Assembly: GCA_017303575.1 (NCBI GenBank)
Contig: JAFLCL010000048.1
Span: forward strand, 1-41,947
DNA: 41,947 nucleotides
Direction of reading: 5' to 3'
From: Deltaproteobacteria bacterium
GTDB lineage: Bacteria > Myxococcota_A > Polyangia > Polyangiales > Sandaracinaceae
The notes under the pieces are model-generated. The model saw only the letters and a list, made by a program, of their open reading frames with translations, ran no database searches and was not told the DNA's origin. This document shows positions 33,175 to 41,947 of this stretch, one piece after another. The first letter of the stretch is position 1. Each line of letters opens with the position of its first letter. A program made the position numbers and the translations under genes.

Positions 33175-34152
33175 TCAGAGGCCGCCGAGGAGCGGGACGA
33201 TCACCGTGCCGCTGGTGCCGCCGTCTGGCGCCTGGACGGTGACACAGTGATCGCCGGGCGATGCGCACACCCCGGCAGTGATGATGCCGCCGAGCAGCAG
33301 GCCACCGCCCACACCGATCACCAGGCCCCAGAAGAGATCGCTGTGGGTGAAGTCGGTGTCGACGGGGACGAGCTCGAGCGCAGCGTCGACCGTGAGCGTG
33401 GCCCCTCCTTCGAGGTCGATCGAGCGATCGAACGGGACGTAGCCCTCGGCGGTGATGTTGATGCCGTAGCTCCCCGGGGGCAGCGATAGCTCGAGCGTGC
33501 CCGTTCCGCGCAGCTGACCATCGACGCTGACGGCGGCGCTGTCCACGCTGGGGACGATGTGCAGCGTGCCGTCGAGCGGGGCGAGCGTGACCTCGCGCGT
33601 GTCGGTGCCCGGCTCGAGCGAGAAGCGCTCCGCTCGGTGACCGTCGGCCGACACGACGACTGCGTGCGCTCCTGGGTCGAGCGTCATCGAGCGCTCGAGG
33701 CCCTCGCCGCCCACGACCTGACCGTCGACCTCGACGGTCGCCGTGACGGGTGAGACCACGAGGGTCACGTGGCGCAGTGAGGACTCGGCCTGTCGTCGGA
33801 TCTCGGCCGCGTCGGTGAGGATGCGGGCGTGCGTCTGGGGGTCAGCGACGCGCTCGAGCTCGGCGATCGTCGCGAGCGCTTCTTGTGCCCGGCCGAGTCG
33901 GATGAGCGTCGTCGCGATGTTGAAGATCGTGGTGGGCCGTTCGGAGACGGCACGGGATCGGCGGAACGCATCGAGGGCCTCGATCCATCGCTCGGCCTCG
34001 GCGTGACCGCGGCCTTCCTCGAAGAGGGCGCGCGCCTCGGCGTCCTGTGCGCGCTGCGCGGCGCTGGTGCGGGCCTGAGCCTCTGCGACGCGCACGGGCA
34101 GCATCGTGGCCAGGCACGCGGCGAGCACGAGCGCACGCGCCGTCCGACCCAC
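33175..34152 (-). CDS. TPR and PEGA domain exported protein
   Basis: 325 aa if GTG 34152 is used; this places a standard signal peptide (ARALVLAACLATMLPVRVAEAQA) at the N-terminus. ATG 34203 is an alternative but overlaps the start codon of the divergent gene and has no ribosome-binding site. Residues ~30-110 form a TPR-like helical region (ARALFEEGRGHAEAERWIEAL, FNIATTLIRLGRAQEAL). Two PEGA-type beta domains follow (TLVVSPVTATVEVDGQVVGG, GTLHIVPSVDSAAVSVDGQL). A single membrane helix near the C-terminus (WGLVIGVGGGLLLGGIITAG) comes last. This layout is common in myxobacterial envelope proteins. Specific function unknown. Confidence 0.75.
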   Translation of the reverse strand: MGRTARALVLAACLATMLPVRVAEAQARTSAAQRAQDAEARALFEEGRGHAEAERWIEALDAFRRSRAVSERPTTIFNIATTLIRLGRAQEALATIAELERVADPQTHARILTDAAEIRRQAESSLRHVTLVVSPVTATVEVDGQVVGGEGLERSMTLDPGAHAVVVSADGHRAERFSLEPGTDTREVTLAPLDGTLHIVPSVDSAAVSVDGQLRGTGTLELSLPPGSYGINITAEGYVPFDRSIDLEGGATLTVDAALELVPVDTDFTHSDLFWGLVIGVGGGLLLGGIITAGVCASPGDHCVTVQAPDGGTSGTVIVPLLGGL

Positions 34153-34201
34153 GATGCGACTCGTGAGAGAGTGCGAGCCCGAAGCCGACAGAGGCCCAAC
34201 C

Positions 34202-34804
34202 ATGTCGAGACGCTACCGGACCGCGATTTCGTGGGTCAAGCGAGCCCTCTTGCTCCTGCCGTGGCTCTACGCGTGCGAGTCCCCCGTCGCCCTGCCGAGC
34301 GGCTGCGTGCGCGACGCGTCGCGCGCGAGGCGGGTGATCGACACGCTGGCTGGCATCGCCGACGGCGAGGTCTTGCTCGGACCAGACACGGCGGGACAGA
34401 TCTGCTTCGGCAGCGGTCCTGGCACCTACCTGCCGGGCCCCGTGCTCGCGCTGCCGAGCGACACGTCGGACGAAGAGGCCGCAGCGCGCCTCGTCCACTT
34501 GCTCCACCACGTGCGGCACGGGCGAGGCCTCGTCGCAGGCGAACGAGCGCGCGCGAACGAGGACTGCGACGCGCTCGTCGACCAGGCCCTCCGCGAAGAA
34601 GCGATCGCCCACGTGCTCGAGATGCAGGTTCGAGAATCGCTCGGGGTGACCCCCGCGCGGCCGTTCGTGAACGAGGCGTCGGTCATCGCGCTGCCGCGTG
34701 ACGCGCGCGCCGACGCCGTGCTCGCTCACCTCCGCGATCATCCGGAGGGCGGCGGCGGCTACGAGCCGCTCGGGCGCGACTACCGCGAGCGCTGCGGCCG
34801 CTGA
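34202..34804 (+). CDS. Lipoprotein of unknown function
   Basis: 200 aa from ATG 34202, with GAGG six bases upstream. N-terminus MSRRYRTAISWVKRALLLLPWLYAC is a lipoprotein signal. The mature protein is mostly helical and acidic, with a histidine-rich helix (LVHLLHHVRHG) and a region DEEAAARLVHL. There is no HExxH, so a metalloprotease is not supported. I recognise no family. Its ATG and the alternative start of the divergent PEGA gene overlap in the sequence CATG at 34201-34204. Confidence 0.6.
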   Translation: MSRRYRTAISWVKRALLLLPWLYACESPVALPSGCVRDASRARRVIDTLAGIADGEVLLGPDTAGQICFGSGPGTYLPGPVLALPSDTSDEEAAARLVHLLHHVRHGRGLVAGERARANEDCDALVDQALREEAIAHVLEMQVRESLGVTPARPFVNEASVIALPRDARADAVLAHLRDHPEGGGGYEPLGRDYRERCGR

Positions 34805-34871
34805 GGCGGAGGCAGAGAGACGAGCCGTCGGCTCGACGATCGACCGACGCACGTCCACAACCGCGCGCCCG

Positions 34872-35612
34872 ATGGCCGCACACGAGAAGATCTACGGACG
34901 CAAGGCCGCGCTCGCGGTGCTCCGCTCGCGCATGGACGACGTCGCCCGCATCGCGCACGGCGCGCGTGATCGGCACGAGCTCGGCCCCATCCTGCGGGAC
35001 GCAGCGTCGCGGAGGATTCCCTATGCCGAGCTCGACGATCCGCAGCTGACGGCGCTCGCGGAGTCGATGCACCACGAGGGCCTCGTCGTGATCGCGCGGC
35101 CTCGTCCCGTGCTCGACGCGCACGAGCTCTTCGACCGCATGCAGCACGCGGAGCGCTTCGCCCTCGTGGCGCTCGACGGCGTCACCAACCCCCACAACGT
35201 CGGCGCCATCCTCCGCAGCGCGGCCTTCCTCGGGATCGACGCGATGGTGGTGCGCGGCGAGCGTGGTCGTGCGCCGCTCACCCCTGCGGCCGTTCGCATC
35301 GCCGAAGGCGCGGCCGAGCACCTTCCCGTCGCGCCCGTGCCCGACCTCGACGTCTTCCTCGCAGCGCTCGGTCGCGACGGCTACCGCGTGCTCGCAGCGG
35401 ACACGCGCGGCGACGAGGACGCGATGACGATGCGCTGGCCTGCGCGCGGCGTGATCGTGCTCGGCAGCGAGGCGAACGGCCTGTCCGAGCCGGTGCGTCG
35501 ATCGATCGCGCGCGGCGTGTCGATCCGCGGCAGCGGCGCGGTGGAGTCGCTCAACGTGAGCGTCGCGGCGGGCGTGCTCTTCGCGGCCTGGGTGTCGAGC
35601 GAGCGCCGCTGA
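34872..35612 (+). CDS. SpoU/TrmH-family RNA methyltransferase
   Basis: 246 aa. The three SPOUT motifs are present: motif 1 GVTNPHNVGAILRSAAFLG, motif 2 VIVLGSEANGLSEPV and motif 3 SLNVSVAAGVLF. The N-terminal ~90 residues (IYGRKAALAVLRSRMDDV onward) form the substrate-binding domain seen in RlmB/TsnR-type enzymes, which 2'-O-methylate ribose in rRNA using S-adenosylmethionine. The exact target is not readable. The frame is open from 34698 but that overlaps the lipoprotein gene; ATG 34872 is the natural start. Its TGA abuts the convergent coaX stop (TGATCA). Confidence 0.85.
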   Translation: MAAHEKIYGRKAALAVLRSRMDDVARIAHGARDRHELGPILRDAASRRIPYAELDDPQLTALAESMHHEGLVVIARPRPVLDAHELFDRMQHAERFALVALDGVTNPHNVGAILRSAAFLGIDAMVVRGERGRAPLTPAAVRIAEGAAEHLPVAPVPDLDVFLAALGRDGYRVLAADTRGDEDAMTMRWPARGVIVLGSEANGLSEPVRRSIARGVSIRGSGAVESLNVSVAAGVLFAAWVSSERR

Positions 35613-36377
<765 letters not shown>

Positions 36378-36387
36378 CGCTGCGTCG

Positions 36388-37149
36388 TCAGGAGTCGATC
36401 GGGCGCAGGGCGAGCGTGCGCTCGACGAGGTGACCGAAACGAGGAACGACGGGCGCCGAGTCTCCGACGATCTTCGCGATCGGCGCGGAGGGCGGCATCG
36501 AGCGCGCCTTCACCGCGGTCGCGGCGGGCTCGCCGTGATCCTGGAAGCCGGCCACCGTGACGGGCTTGGGCGCCGCCGCACGCTCGGCCTCGAGACGCTC
36601 GGCCTCGAGACGCTCGGCTTCGAGACGCTGGGCCTCGAGACGCTGGGCCTCGAGACGCTCGGCTTCGAGACGCTGGGCCTCGACGCGTTGGGCCTCCGCA
36701 CGCTCGGCCTCGACGCGCGCCTCTTCTGCGCGACGGGCCTCGGCCTCGGCTCGCGCTCGGGCCGCCGCCGCTTCGGCGCGCTCCTTGGCCTCCGCCTCGG
36801 CCTTCGCCTCCGCAGCCGCCTTCGCCTCGGCGACGGCTCTCGCTTCGGCAGCCTTCGCGTCCGCAGCAGCCTTCGCTTCCGCAGCAGCCTTCGCCTCAAC
36901 AGCTGCCTTCGCGTCCGCAGCAGCCTTCGCTTCCGCAGCAGCCTTCGCCTCAACAGCTGCCTTCGCCTCCGCGTCCGCACGCGCTCTGGCTTCCGCGTCG
37001 GCGCGAGCCTTGGACGGATCGACGGCCGGCACGCTCGCGCCACCCGCCATGCGACCGAGGACCGCCTCGAGCGGCTCGGGGGCCGGACGCTTCCGCTCCT
37101 TGATGCGCTCGAGCAGGGACTCGAGACGCTCGACGTTCTCCGCGCTCAC
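36388..37149 (-). CDS. Alanine-rich coiled-coil protein
   Basis: 253 aa from GTG 37149, with GGAGGTGCGGC upstream and a GTGA overlap with the previous stop. N-terminus SAENVERLESLLERIKERK, then residues ~50-185 are long Ala/Glu/Lys/Arg repeats (AAAEAK sextets and RLEAQ/RLEAE quintets) that would form an extended helix. The C-terminal ~70 residues are unrelated (TVAGFQDHGEPAATAVKARS). No signal or membrane segment is seen; it is probably a cytoplasmic spacer or TonB/TolA-like rod in form only. The repeat DNA is unstable (see the 54-bp tandem duplication). Confidence 0.75.
   Translation of the reverse strand: MSAENVERLESLLERIKERKRPAPEPLEAVLGRMAGGASVPAVDPSKARADAEARARADAEAKAAVEAKAAAEAKAAADAKAAVEAKAAAEAKAAADAKAAEARAVAEAKAAAEAKAEAEAKERAEAAAARARAEAEARRAEEARVEAERAEAQRVEAQRLEAERLEAQRLEAQRLEAERLEAERLEAERAAAPKPVTVAGFQDHGEPAATAVKARSMPPSAPIAKIVGDSAPVVPRFGHLVERTLALRPIDS
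36581..36715. repeat. 15-bp tandem repeat encoding RLEAQ/RLEAE
   Basis: Nine consecutive copies of CGCTCGGCCTCGAGA and close variants within the coiled-coil gene. Confidence 0.9.
36851..36958. repeat. Perfect 54-bp tandem duplication
   Basis: 36851-36904 is repeated without a mismatch at 36905-36958; each copy encodes 18 residues made of AAAEAK-type sextets. Perfect identity suggests recent slippage or strong homogenisation. Confidence 0.95.
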
Positions 37150-37709
37150 GCCGCACCTCCCGCGACCGCGTCGGTCGTGAGCCGCGAGACGATGCCCGCG
37201 ATGTTCTCGCCGCTGCGCGCCCAGCCCCACACGGTCTCGGCGATCCCGGGCGCGACGAGGATGAACTCCACGCTCTCACCCACCGGAACACACGCGACGT
37301 CTCGACCCGTCACCGAGGAGAAGAGGCCTCCGAGGAGCGCGGCGAGCGCGAGCTGCTCGGCGTCGATCACCGGCGCGTGCTCGACGCGCGCGACGAGCGC
37401 GTCGCCCCAGCGATCCAGGTGGATCCGGCCCCAGCCGAACAACGACAGGATGCCCCCGAGGTGTCCGAGCACCACGTCGACGGGCACGTCGTCTGCGTTG
37501 CCGCCGAGGGAGTTGCGCACCTCTTCGCCGATGTGCCGACCGAGGCGACGCACGACGGTGAGATCGCCGTTCGCGACGGCCGCGCCGACGAGCGGCGCGA
37601 GCACCGTGTCGGTGAGCACGAGGACTCGCCGGCCTCCGCGCGTCGCGACCTGACCTCCGCGGAGATCGAAGGTGAAGAAGGCGCCGGGGTCGAAGGTGGG
37701 CTCGGTCAT
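37146..37709 (-). CDS. Hypothetical cytoplasmic protein
   Basis: 187 aa from ATG 37709; the frame extends to 37790 but the extension looks non-coding. It contains FFTFDLRGGQVATRGGRRVLVLTD, APLVGAAVANGDLTVVRRLGRHIGEEV and LGHLGGILSLFGWGRIHLDRWGDALVARV. The alternation of helices and strands is reminiscent of V4R/H-NOX-like small-molecule binding proteins, but I cannot support a name. It is translationally coupled to the coiled-coil gene, and both may belong with coaX. Confidence 0.6.
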   Translation of the reverse strand: MTEPTFDPGAFFTFDLRGGQVATRGGRRVLVLTDTVLAPLVGAAVANGDLTVVRRLGRHIGEEVRNSLGGNADDVPVDVVLGHLGGILSLFGWGRIHLDRWGDALVARVEHAPVIDAEQLALAALLGGLFSSVTGRDVACVPVGESVEFILVAPGIAETVWGWARSGENIAGIVSRLTTDAVAGGAA

Positions 37710-37796
37710 GAGATCCTGCCTTGAGGGGCCGGAATGCGCGCCCGCCGGGAACGACGGGCGAATCCGAGGGTCCTTGGTAGAAGGATGCACCCTCCG

Positions 37797-39386
37797 ATGT
37801 CAACTTCGGTCGACGAGGCCCGCCCCACGCCGCACCGGCGCCCCACCCTCCGATCCGCGGGGACTGCGGCGACTTTCGTGCTGTCGCTGGGCCTGGCGGG
37901 GTGCACATCGGCCCTCGCGCAGGCGCCGGAAGGAGGAGACGAGGCACCCGAGGACCCCGCCCTCACGCCGGTCGACGTCCTCACCGGAGGCATGGCGGCG
38001 TACGTCGACGCGCTCGCCGTCGAGACGGGGGACTGGCGGGGACAGCGCGTTCCGTGGCCTGCCGTGTCGGCGCGCCCTCCGAGCGAGGTCACGCGGACCT
38101 CGTGGCTCTGGCCAGCGACGGTCCACGGAACGACGGACACGCTCGATGCTGCGCTTGCGGCGCGTTGGATGGACGCGATCGATCACGCGTACCGCTTCCT
38201 CCATGACGCCGGCTGGCCGCTGCCTCCGCTCGACGGAGGTCGCGACGGCAGCGATGGCTTCGATGTCTACGTGATCGATCGACCCATCGCGGACGAGCCC
38301 ACGGACACGCTCGATCCCGACCTCACGCGTGAGGGACGAAGGAGCGCGTCGCGCTTCGACGCTCCGCTCTTCGATCAGCGCCACGACGCCGCGATCGTTC
38401 ACGCCGTCGTCGATCGCGACGTGCCCGACGATCGGCTCGACGCCTGCGCGATCCAGCTGGTGGCGAGCGCAGGCCTCTTCGCCGCGGATCCCGCCGAGGC
38501 CGAGAGCCTGCGTGAAGCGACGGCCGCGTGGCTCGCGTGGAGCGCGACGGGGCACCTCGGCTGCGACGAGGACGCGCTCACGCGGCAGCAGCACGCGAGC
38601 CACCGCGCGCTCGTCACGATGGATGCGCGCGACGGAGAAGGCGCGGCGATCTTCTTGGGCGCCATGAGCGCGCGCCACGACGGTCTCGAGACCGACTTCC
38701 TGCGCGACGTGTGGTCGATGGCGCGTCAGCGTACGCGCGACGGCGGTGATCTGCAGGGCGAGCCGGACGTGCTGCGCGTCCTTCAGCAAGCCTCGACGCT
38801 GGCGCACGACCCCATGGATCGCGTCGTCGAGTCCATGGCCGTGGCGCGGTACTTCGCGGGCGGGCGCGAAGGAGCGGCGCGGCCCGACGTGCCGTTGCTG
38901 GCCGCGCTCGGCGCCGACGCGCGTGTGCCCGTGTTCGTGAGCTCGAGCTGGGAGCGCTTGCCGCGAACGCTGCGACCTGCACCCGACGCGCCGCCGCTCG
39001 AGCCGTGGGGCAGCGCGTATGCGCGGGTGGACGTGCGGGGTGCGCCGAGCGGCTCGGTGCTGCGGGTGTGGCTCGACGGTGAGCTCGGCACCGAGTGGTC
39101 GCTCGTGGCGGTGCGTCTCGACGCGCACGGCGCGGAGCGCGGTCGCACGCGCGCGCCGCCCACACGCACCGCGCGCGGCTACATCCCCGTGGAGCTCGGT
39201 GAGGGAACGACCGAGGTGGTGCTCGTCGTGACCAACCTCCCCGACGACGACGACCTGCGTGATCGCAACCCCAGCGCCAGCCGCGACGCCACCATCGCTG
39301 GCCGCCTCCACCGCGTCGGCCTCGACGCCGACACGCCTGGCCCCGGCCCCCACGCGTTCCGCCTCATCGTCGACCGAGGCCCCTAG
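37797..39386 (+). CDS. Hypothetical secreted lipoprotein
   Basis: 529 aa from ATG 37797 (ATG 37785 is directly after AGAAGG and so less likely). N-terminal signal RSAGTAATFVLSLGLAGC. The mature protein has a helical part (LDAALAARWMDAIDHAYRFL, DACAIQLVASAGLFAADPAEAES, ATAAWLAWSATGHLGCDED) and a C-terminal beta-rich part (YARVDVRGAPSGSVLRVWLDG, GYIPVELGEGTTEVVLVVTN). Layout suggests a peptidase-like or glycan-related surface protein, but no catalytic HExxH motif is seen. I do not recognise the family. Confidence 0.65.
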   Translation: MSTSVDEARPTPHRRPTLRSAGTAATFVLSLGLAGCTSALAQAPEGGDEAPEDPALTPVDVLTGGMAAYVDALAVETGDWRGQRVPWPAVSARPPSEVTRTSWLWPATVHGTTDTLDAALAARWMDAIDHAYRFLHDAGWPLPPLDGGRDGSDGFDVYVIDRPIADEPTDTLDPDLTREGRRSASRFDAPLFDQRHDAAIVHAVVDRDVPDDRLDACAIQLVASAGLFAADPAEAESLREATAAWLAWSATGHLGCDEDALTRQQHASHRALVTMDARDGEGAAIFLGAMSARHDGLETDFLRDVWSMARQRTRDGGDLQGEPDVLRVLQQASTLAHDPMDRVVESMAVARYFAGGREGAARPDVPLLAALGADARVPVFVSSSWERLPRTLRPAPDAPPLEPWGSAYARVDVRGAPSGSVLRVWLDGELGTEWSLVAVRLDAHGAERGRTRAPPTRTARGYIPVELGEGTTEVVLVVTNLPDDDDLRDRNPSASRDATIAGRLHRVGLDADTPGPGPHAFRLIVDRGP

Positions 39387-39416
39387 GACCGGTGGGTGTA
39401 GGCGCGCCCAGGGTGA

Positions 39417-39881
39417 GTGGACCCCGAGCTCCTCGACCTCCTCCTCGCCCTCGACGGCGTGCAGCAATCACCTCGCTACCATCCCGAGGGCGACGCGCTC
39501 TTTCACTCGCTCCAGGTGTTCGATCTCGCGCGGCGCGCCACCGACGATCGCGAGCTCTGGGCGGCCGCCCTCTTCCACGACGTCGGCAAGGCGATCGACG
39601 ACGACGAGCAAGGCCACGACGAGATCGGCGCCGATCTCCTGGAAGGTCTGGTGAGCGAGCGCGTCGTGTGGCTGGTGCGTCATCACCTCGATCTCCTGCG
39701 CGATCCCAAGCGCACGCGCGCTCGCCTGATCGGAACGCGCGAGCTCGAGGATCTCGAGTCCCTGCGTCGCTGGGACCTCGGAGGTCGCTCGCCTCACGCC
39801 CGCGTGCTCTCTGCCGAGGCGTGTCTCCACCTCCTCTTCGACCTCCCCTCCTCACCCACGAAAGGACATGAGCCCACGTGA
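39417..39881 (+). CDS. HD-domain phosphohydrolase
   Basis: 154 aa from GTG 39417 (AGGGTGAG upstream). HD-type residues are in order: YHPEGDALFHSLQVF, then AALFHDVGKAIDDDEQGHDEIGADLL, then VRHHLDLLRD. The set matches small HD hydrolases such as tRNA-nucleotidyltransferase-linked HD domains, which hydrolyse phosphoester or nucleotide substrates with a bound metal. Its last 14 bases overlap the next gene. Confidence 0.8.
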   Translation: MDPELLDLLLALDGVQQSPRYHPEGDALFHSLQVFDLARRATDDRELWAAALFHDVGKAIDDDEQGHDEIGADLLEGLVSERVVWLVRHHLDLLRDPKRTRARLIGTRELEDLESLRRWDLGGRSPHARVLSAEACLHLLFDLPSSPTKGHEPT

Positions 39882-40155
39882 TCGCTGCCCGCTCGATCTC
39901 GACCACGACACCTCGCGCGACGACGAGCAGCGCGATCGACGCGTGCGTCACGCTGTCGCCACCGCGCTGACCGACAAGCAGCGCGAGGCCGTCGAGCTGC
40001 ACTTCTTCGAGGGCCTCAGCCAGTCGGAGATCGCGCGGCGGCTCGGCGTCTCGCAGCAGGTGATCGACAAGCGCCTCCACGGCGCGACGCGCGACGGTCG
40101 TCGCATCGGCGGAGCCCTCGCGAAGCTCCGCACCGAGCTCGCGTGCTTGCGCTGA
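39868..40155 (+). CDS. Sigma-70 region 4-like HTH protein
   Basis: 95 aa with GAAAGG before ATG 39868. Residues ~35-75 are a sigma region 4 helix-turn-helix: LTDKQREAVELHFFEGLSQ, then EIARRLGVSQQVIDKRLHGA. There is no region 2, so it is not a complete sigma factor. Similar short proteins act as transcriptional regulators or sigma-like adaptors. It overlaps the HD gene at its start and the nucleotidyltransferase gene at its end (TGATG). Confidence 0.8.
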   Translation: MSPRDRCPLDLDHDTSRDDEQRDRRVRHAVATALTDKQREAVELHFFEGLSQSEIARRLGVSQQVIDKRLHGATRDGRRIGGALAKLRTELACLR

Positions 40156-40871
40156 TGGGCATCGAGCGACACGGAGGGCTGCGCGCGCAGATCGCCGCGA
40201 TGGCCGCCGAGCTGATGGTGAACGAGCAGGTGAAGCAGTACTTCACCGCCAAGCGCCTCGCGGCCAAGCGCCTCCTCGGACGCGGTCGCGCCAAGAGCCT
40301 GCGCTACCGACCGCACGACCTGCCGAGCAACGGCGAGATCAAGGACGCGCTCCTCGAGCTCGTCGAGCGCACCGAGGGCGAGGCGCGGTTCCGGCGCCTG
40401 TTCGCGATGCGGATCAGCGCGCTCGAGGCGATGGAGGCGCTCGCGACCTTCACGCCGCGCCTCATCGGCTCGGTGGCGACGGGCCACGTGCGCGCAGGCA
40501 GCGACGTCGATCTGCACGTGTTCGCGCCCGATCCGCTCGACGTCGTGGCGCACGTGCGCTCGCTCGGCTGGCCCCACGAGGTGCAGCAGGTCTCGATCGT
40601 GAAGGGCGGCGAGCCGATGGACTTCACGCATGTCCACATCGAGGATGTCTTCCCGATCGAGCTCACCGTGCACGAGCCGATGGCCCTCCGGCATCGACCG
40701 CGCAGCAGCACCGATGGCAAGCCCATCGTGCGCCTCTCCCTCGCGGCCGTGCGCGCGCTGTGCGAGCGCGATCACGCCGAGGAGTGGGCGAAGTACGTGA
40801 CGGACGGCGAGGTGCCGCCCTGGGACGAAGTGCTCGAGCCCGATCTCGGGGACGACGACGACGAGACATGA
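40155..40871 (+). CDS. Polymerase beta-like nucleotidyltransferase
   Basis: 238 aa from ATG 40155, overlapping the previous stop by one base; GTG 40143 is an alternative. The nucleotidyltransferase signature GSVATGHVRAGSDVDLHVF (GSx9-10DxD) is clear, with a third acidic position probably in PIELTVHEP. The N-terminal ~90 residues are helical and basic. Length and layout resemble minimal nucleotidyltransferase proteins acting on nucleotides, RNA or proteins. Substrate unknown. It is coupled to the HTH gene and to the small gene downstream (ATGA). Confidence 0.75.
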   Translation: MGIERHGGLRAQIAAMAAELMVNEQVKQYFTAKRLAAKRLLGRGRAKSLRYRPHDLPSNGEIKDALLELVERTEGEARFRRLFAMRISALEAMEALATFTPRLIGSVATGHVRAGSDVDLHVFAPDPLDVVAHVRSLGWPHEVQQVSIVKGGEPMDFTHVHIEDVFPIELTVHEPMALRHRPRSSTDGKPIVRLSLAAVRALCERDHAEEWAKYVTDGEVPPWDEVLEPDLGDDDDET

Positions 40872-41053
40872 ACCTCACCGAAGCGCTGATGGAAGCAGGA
40901 GCCCTCGACGAAGGAAGGATCACCGGAGGGATCGCGTACGCTGCGGCACTTGCAGCGCCGCGCGTCTCGATCTCACCTCTCCAACACCCTCGCGGTCACA
41001 CACGACGGCCTCGTGGCCACCAGGAATCCGCAGCCATCCGTCTCACGTCGTAG
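40868..41053 (+). CDS. Small ORF overlapping the nucleotidyltransferase gene end
   Basis: 61 aa from ATG 40868, which overlaps the preceding stop (ATGA). The start reads MNLTEALMEAGALDEGRI and then turns basic and low in structure. The tidy overlap favours a real gene, but the last 30 residues look like non-coding sequence, so it may be truncated. No family recognised. Confidence 0.35.
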   Translation: MNLTEALMEAGALDEGRITGGIAYAAALAAPRVSISPLQHPRGHTRRPRGHQESAAIRLTS

Positions 41054-41183
41054 GGGCGCGGCACGAGAGGCTCCGACGCGAGATCGATGACCAACGACGG
41101 AACCCTTCGCGGTGTCATTCGTCTGAACCGCGAATCCGAACGCCCCCACCGCCGTCCGACGGCGCGACCCACCGCGAGACCCT

Positions 41184-41947
41184 CGTGAGCGACGACGACA
41201 AAGACTCCGACACGATCCGCGACGCCGAGCCCCCGTCGCGCGACGCGAACGAGCCACGGCGAGACGAGCCCATCCGCGAAGAGCCCAGCGGGGAGAGCGA
41301 GATCGCGCCCCACGCGCGCACGAAGGATCCCACGCCGCCTTCCCTCGACCCGAACGATCTCGACGCCCTGCCGCCCCGCTCGATCAGCCTCGCCGTCGAT
41401 CGCGTCTCGCGACGCATCCACCGCTGGCTCGCGACCGACGCCGCGATGGCAGGTTTGGGCCTGGGCCTGCTCACGGCGGCGCCGGTCGGTCTCGGCCTGC
41501 ACCTCAGCGAGATCGCGCTCTGGCCGGCGGCCGCGCTCGGCGCCGTCGTCGGCATGGTGTTCGGTGCGATGCAGTTCCGCGGTCGTCGTCTCGATCCGGT
41601 GCGCGCCGCGCGCGTCCTCGATCGCATGATCGACGCCAAGGATCGCCTCGCGAGCGCCGTGCAATTTGCGGCGACAGCCAAGGGCGCGTCCGAGACCTCG
41701 CCTCTCCATCGGCTCCAGATGAAGGAGGCCGCGGAGTTCCTCGCCGCGGTCCCGTCCATCCCCGAGCCGCCCCGACCGATCGCGCGCGCGCCACGCTGGG
41801 TGGCCGCAGGCGTGTTCGCCATGGCCGCGACGGTGCCGCTCGCGTACGCGTGGCCCGAGCTGTCGCGCGCGGTGGCCGAGAGCCTCGGCGAGGAGCCAGA
41901 GCCGCGCACGGCGGAAGAGATCGCCGACGAGGCCGAGGCGCTGCGTC
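41184..41947 (+). CDS. Membrane protein, partial (3' end outside window)
   Basis: About 254 aa visible from GTG 41184, running off the right edge. A long acidic, Pro/Ser-rich N-terminus (SDDDKDSDTIRDAEPPSRD, PPSLDPNDLDALPPRS) is followed by SLAVDRVSRRIHRWLATDAA, two hydrophobic helices (MAGLGLGLLTAAPVGLGLHL and IALWPAAALGAVVGMVFGA), a helical segment (RAARVLDRMIDAKDRLASAVQF) and a further membrane helix. The pattern of two helices, then a VLDRMIDAKDRL helix, resembles the N-terminus of DUF4175-type proteins; this is tentative. The 130-bp gap before it contains nothing recognised. Confidence 0.6.

Noticed and set aside
41115..41909. Minus-strand ORF at the right edge
   Set aside because: Shadow of the plus-strand membrane protein, which has hydrophobic helices and continues past the window edge.

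Overview
This is a high-GC window, packed with genes on both strands. Long lipoprotein signal peptides, PEGA/TPR and alanine-rich coiled-coil proteins, a giant metzincin-like lipoprotein and GTG/ATG start-stop overlaps suggest a Myxococcota genome, perhaps of the Polyangia/Sandaracinus type. That placement is inferred from style only; there is no rRNA or other marker gene. I saw no tRNA, rRNA, CRISPR array or transposase.

Positions ~1.1-28.8 kb form a copper-handling island. Its parts are: a broken TolC gene with a two-domain multicopper oxidase (1087-3126); a Cys/His-rich lipoprotein followed by a cysteine synthase-like enzyme and an EamA exporter (3380-5548); a GDCCVxC protein (5579); a ferritin-like protein with a Cys-rich lipoprotein (5883-6766); an 18-cysteine Csp-type copper-storage protein (7209); a small His-rich membrane protein with a His-tailed outer-membrane beta-barrel (7711-9402); an alpha-helical protein with a HerA-like ATPase (10077-12217); the divergent pair copZ-like/copA (12231-14911); a Cys-rich membrane protein, CusB-like and CusA-like efflux subunits and a cupredoxin lipoprotein (15079-20800); two further multicopper oxidase operons, one with a cytochrome-like lipoprotein and one with a TolC protein and a His/Met-rich lipoprotein (20804-26258); and two convergent beta-propeller lipoproteins (26397-28691).

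The most notable signal is a 17-bp palindrome, GTGAC-N7-GTCAC. It occurs perfectly at seven intergenic sites and with one mismatch at two more, nearly all 40-155 bp upstream of the first gene of an island transcription unit. It appears to tie efflux, oxidation, storage and several unrecognised small envelope proteins into one regulon. No regulator for it is recognisable in the window. The copZ/copA promoter region lacks the site, so cytoplasmic export seems to be controlled separately. One perfect match also lies inside copA coding sequence.

From ~28.8 kb onward the window looks like ordinary chromosome: a 1317-aa metalloprotease lipoprotein, a TPR/PEGA protein, a small lipoprotein, a SpoU-family RNA methyltransferase, CoaX, an Ala-rich coiled-coil protein with a perfect 54-bp tandem duplication, a hypothetical secreted protein, a tightly overlapping HD / sigma-region-4 / nucleotidyltransferase cluster, and the start of a membrane protein that runs off the right edge. 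A gene also runs in from the left edge.
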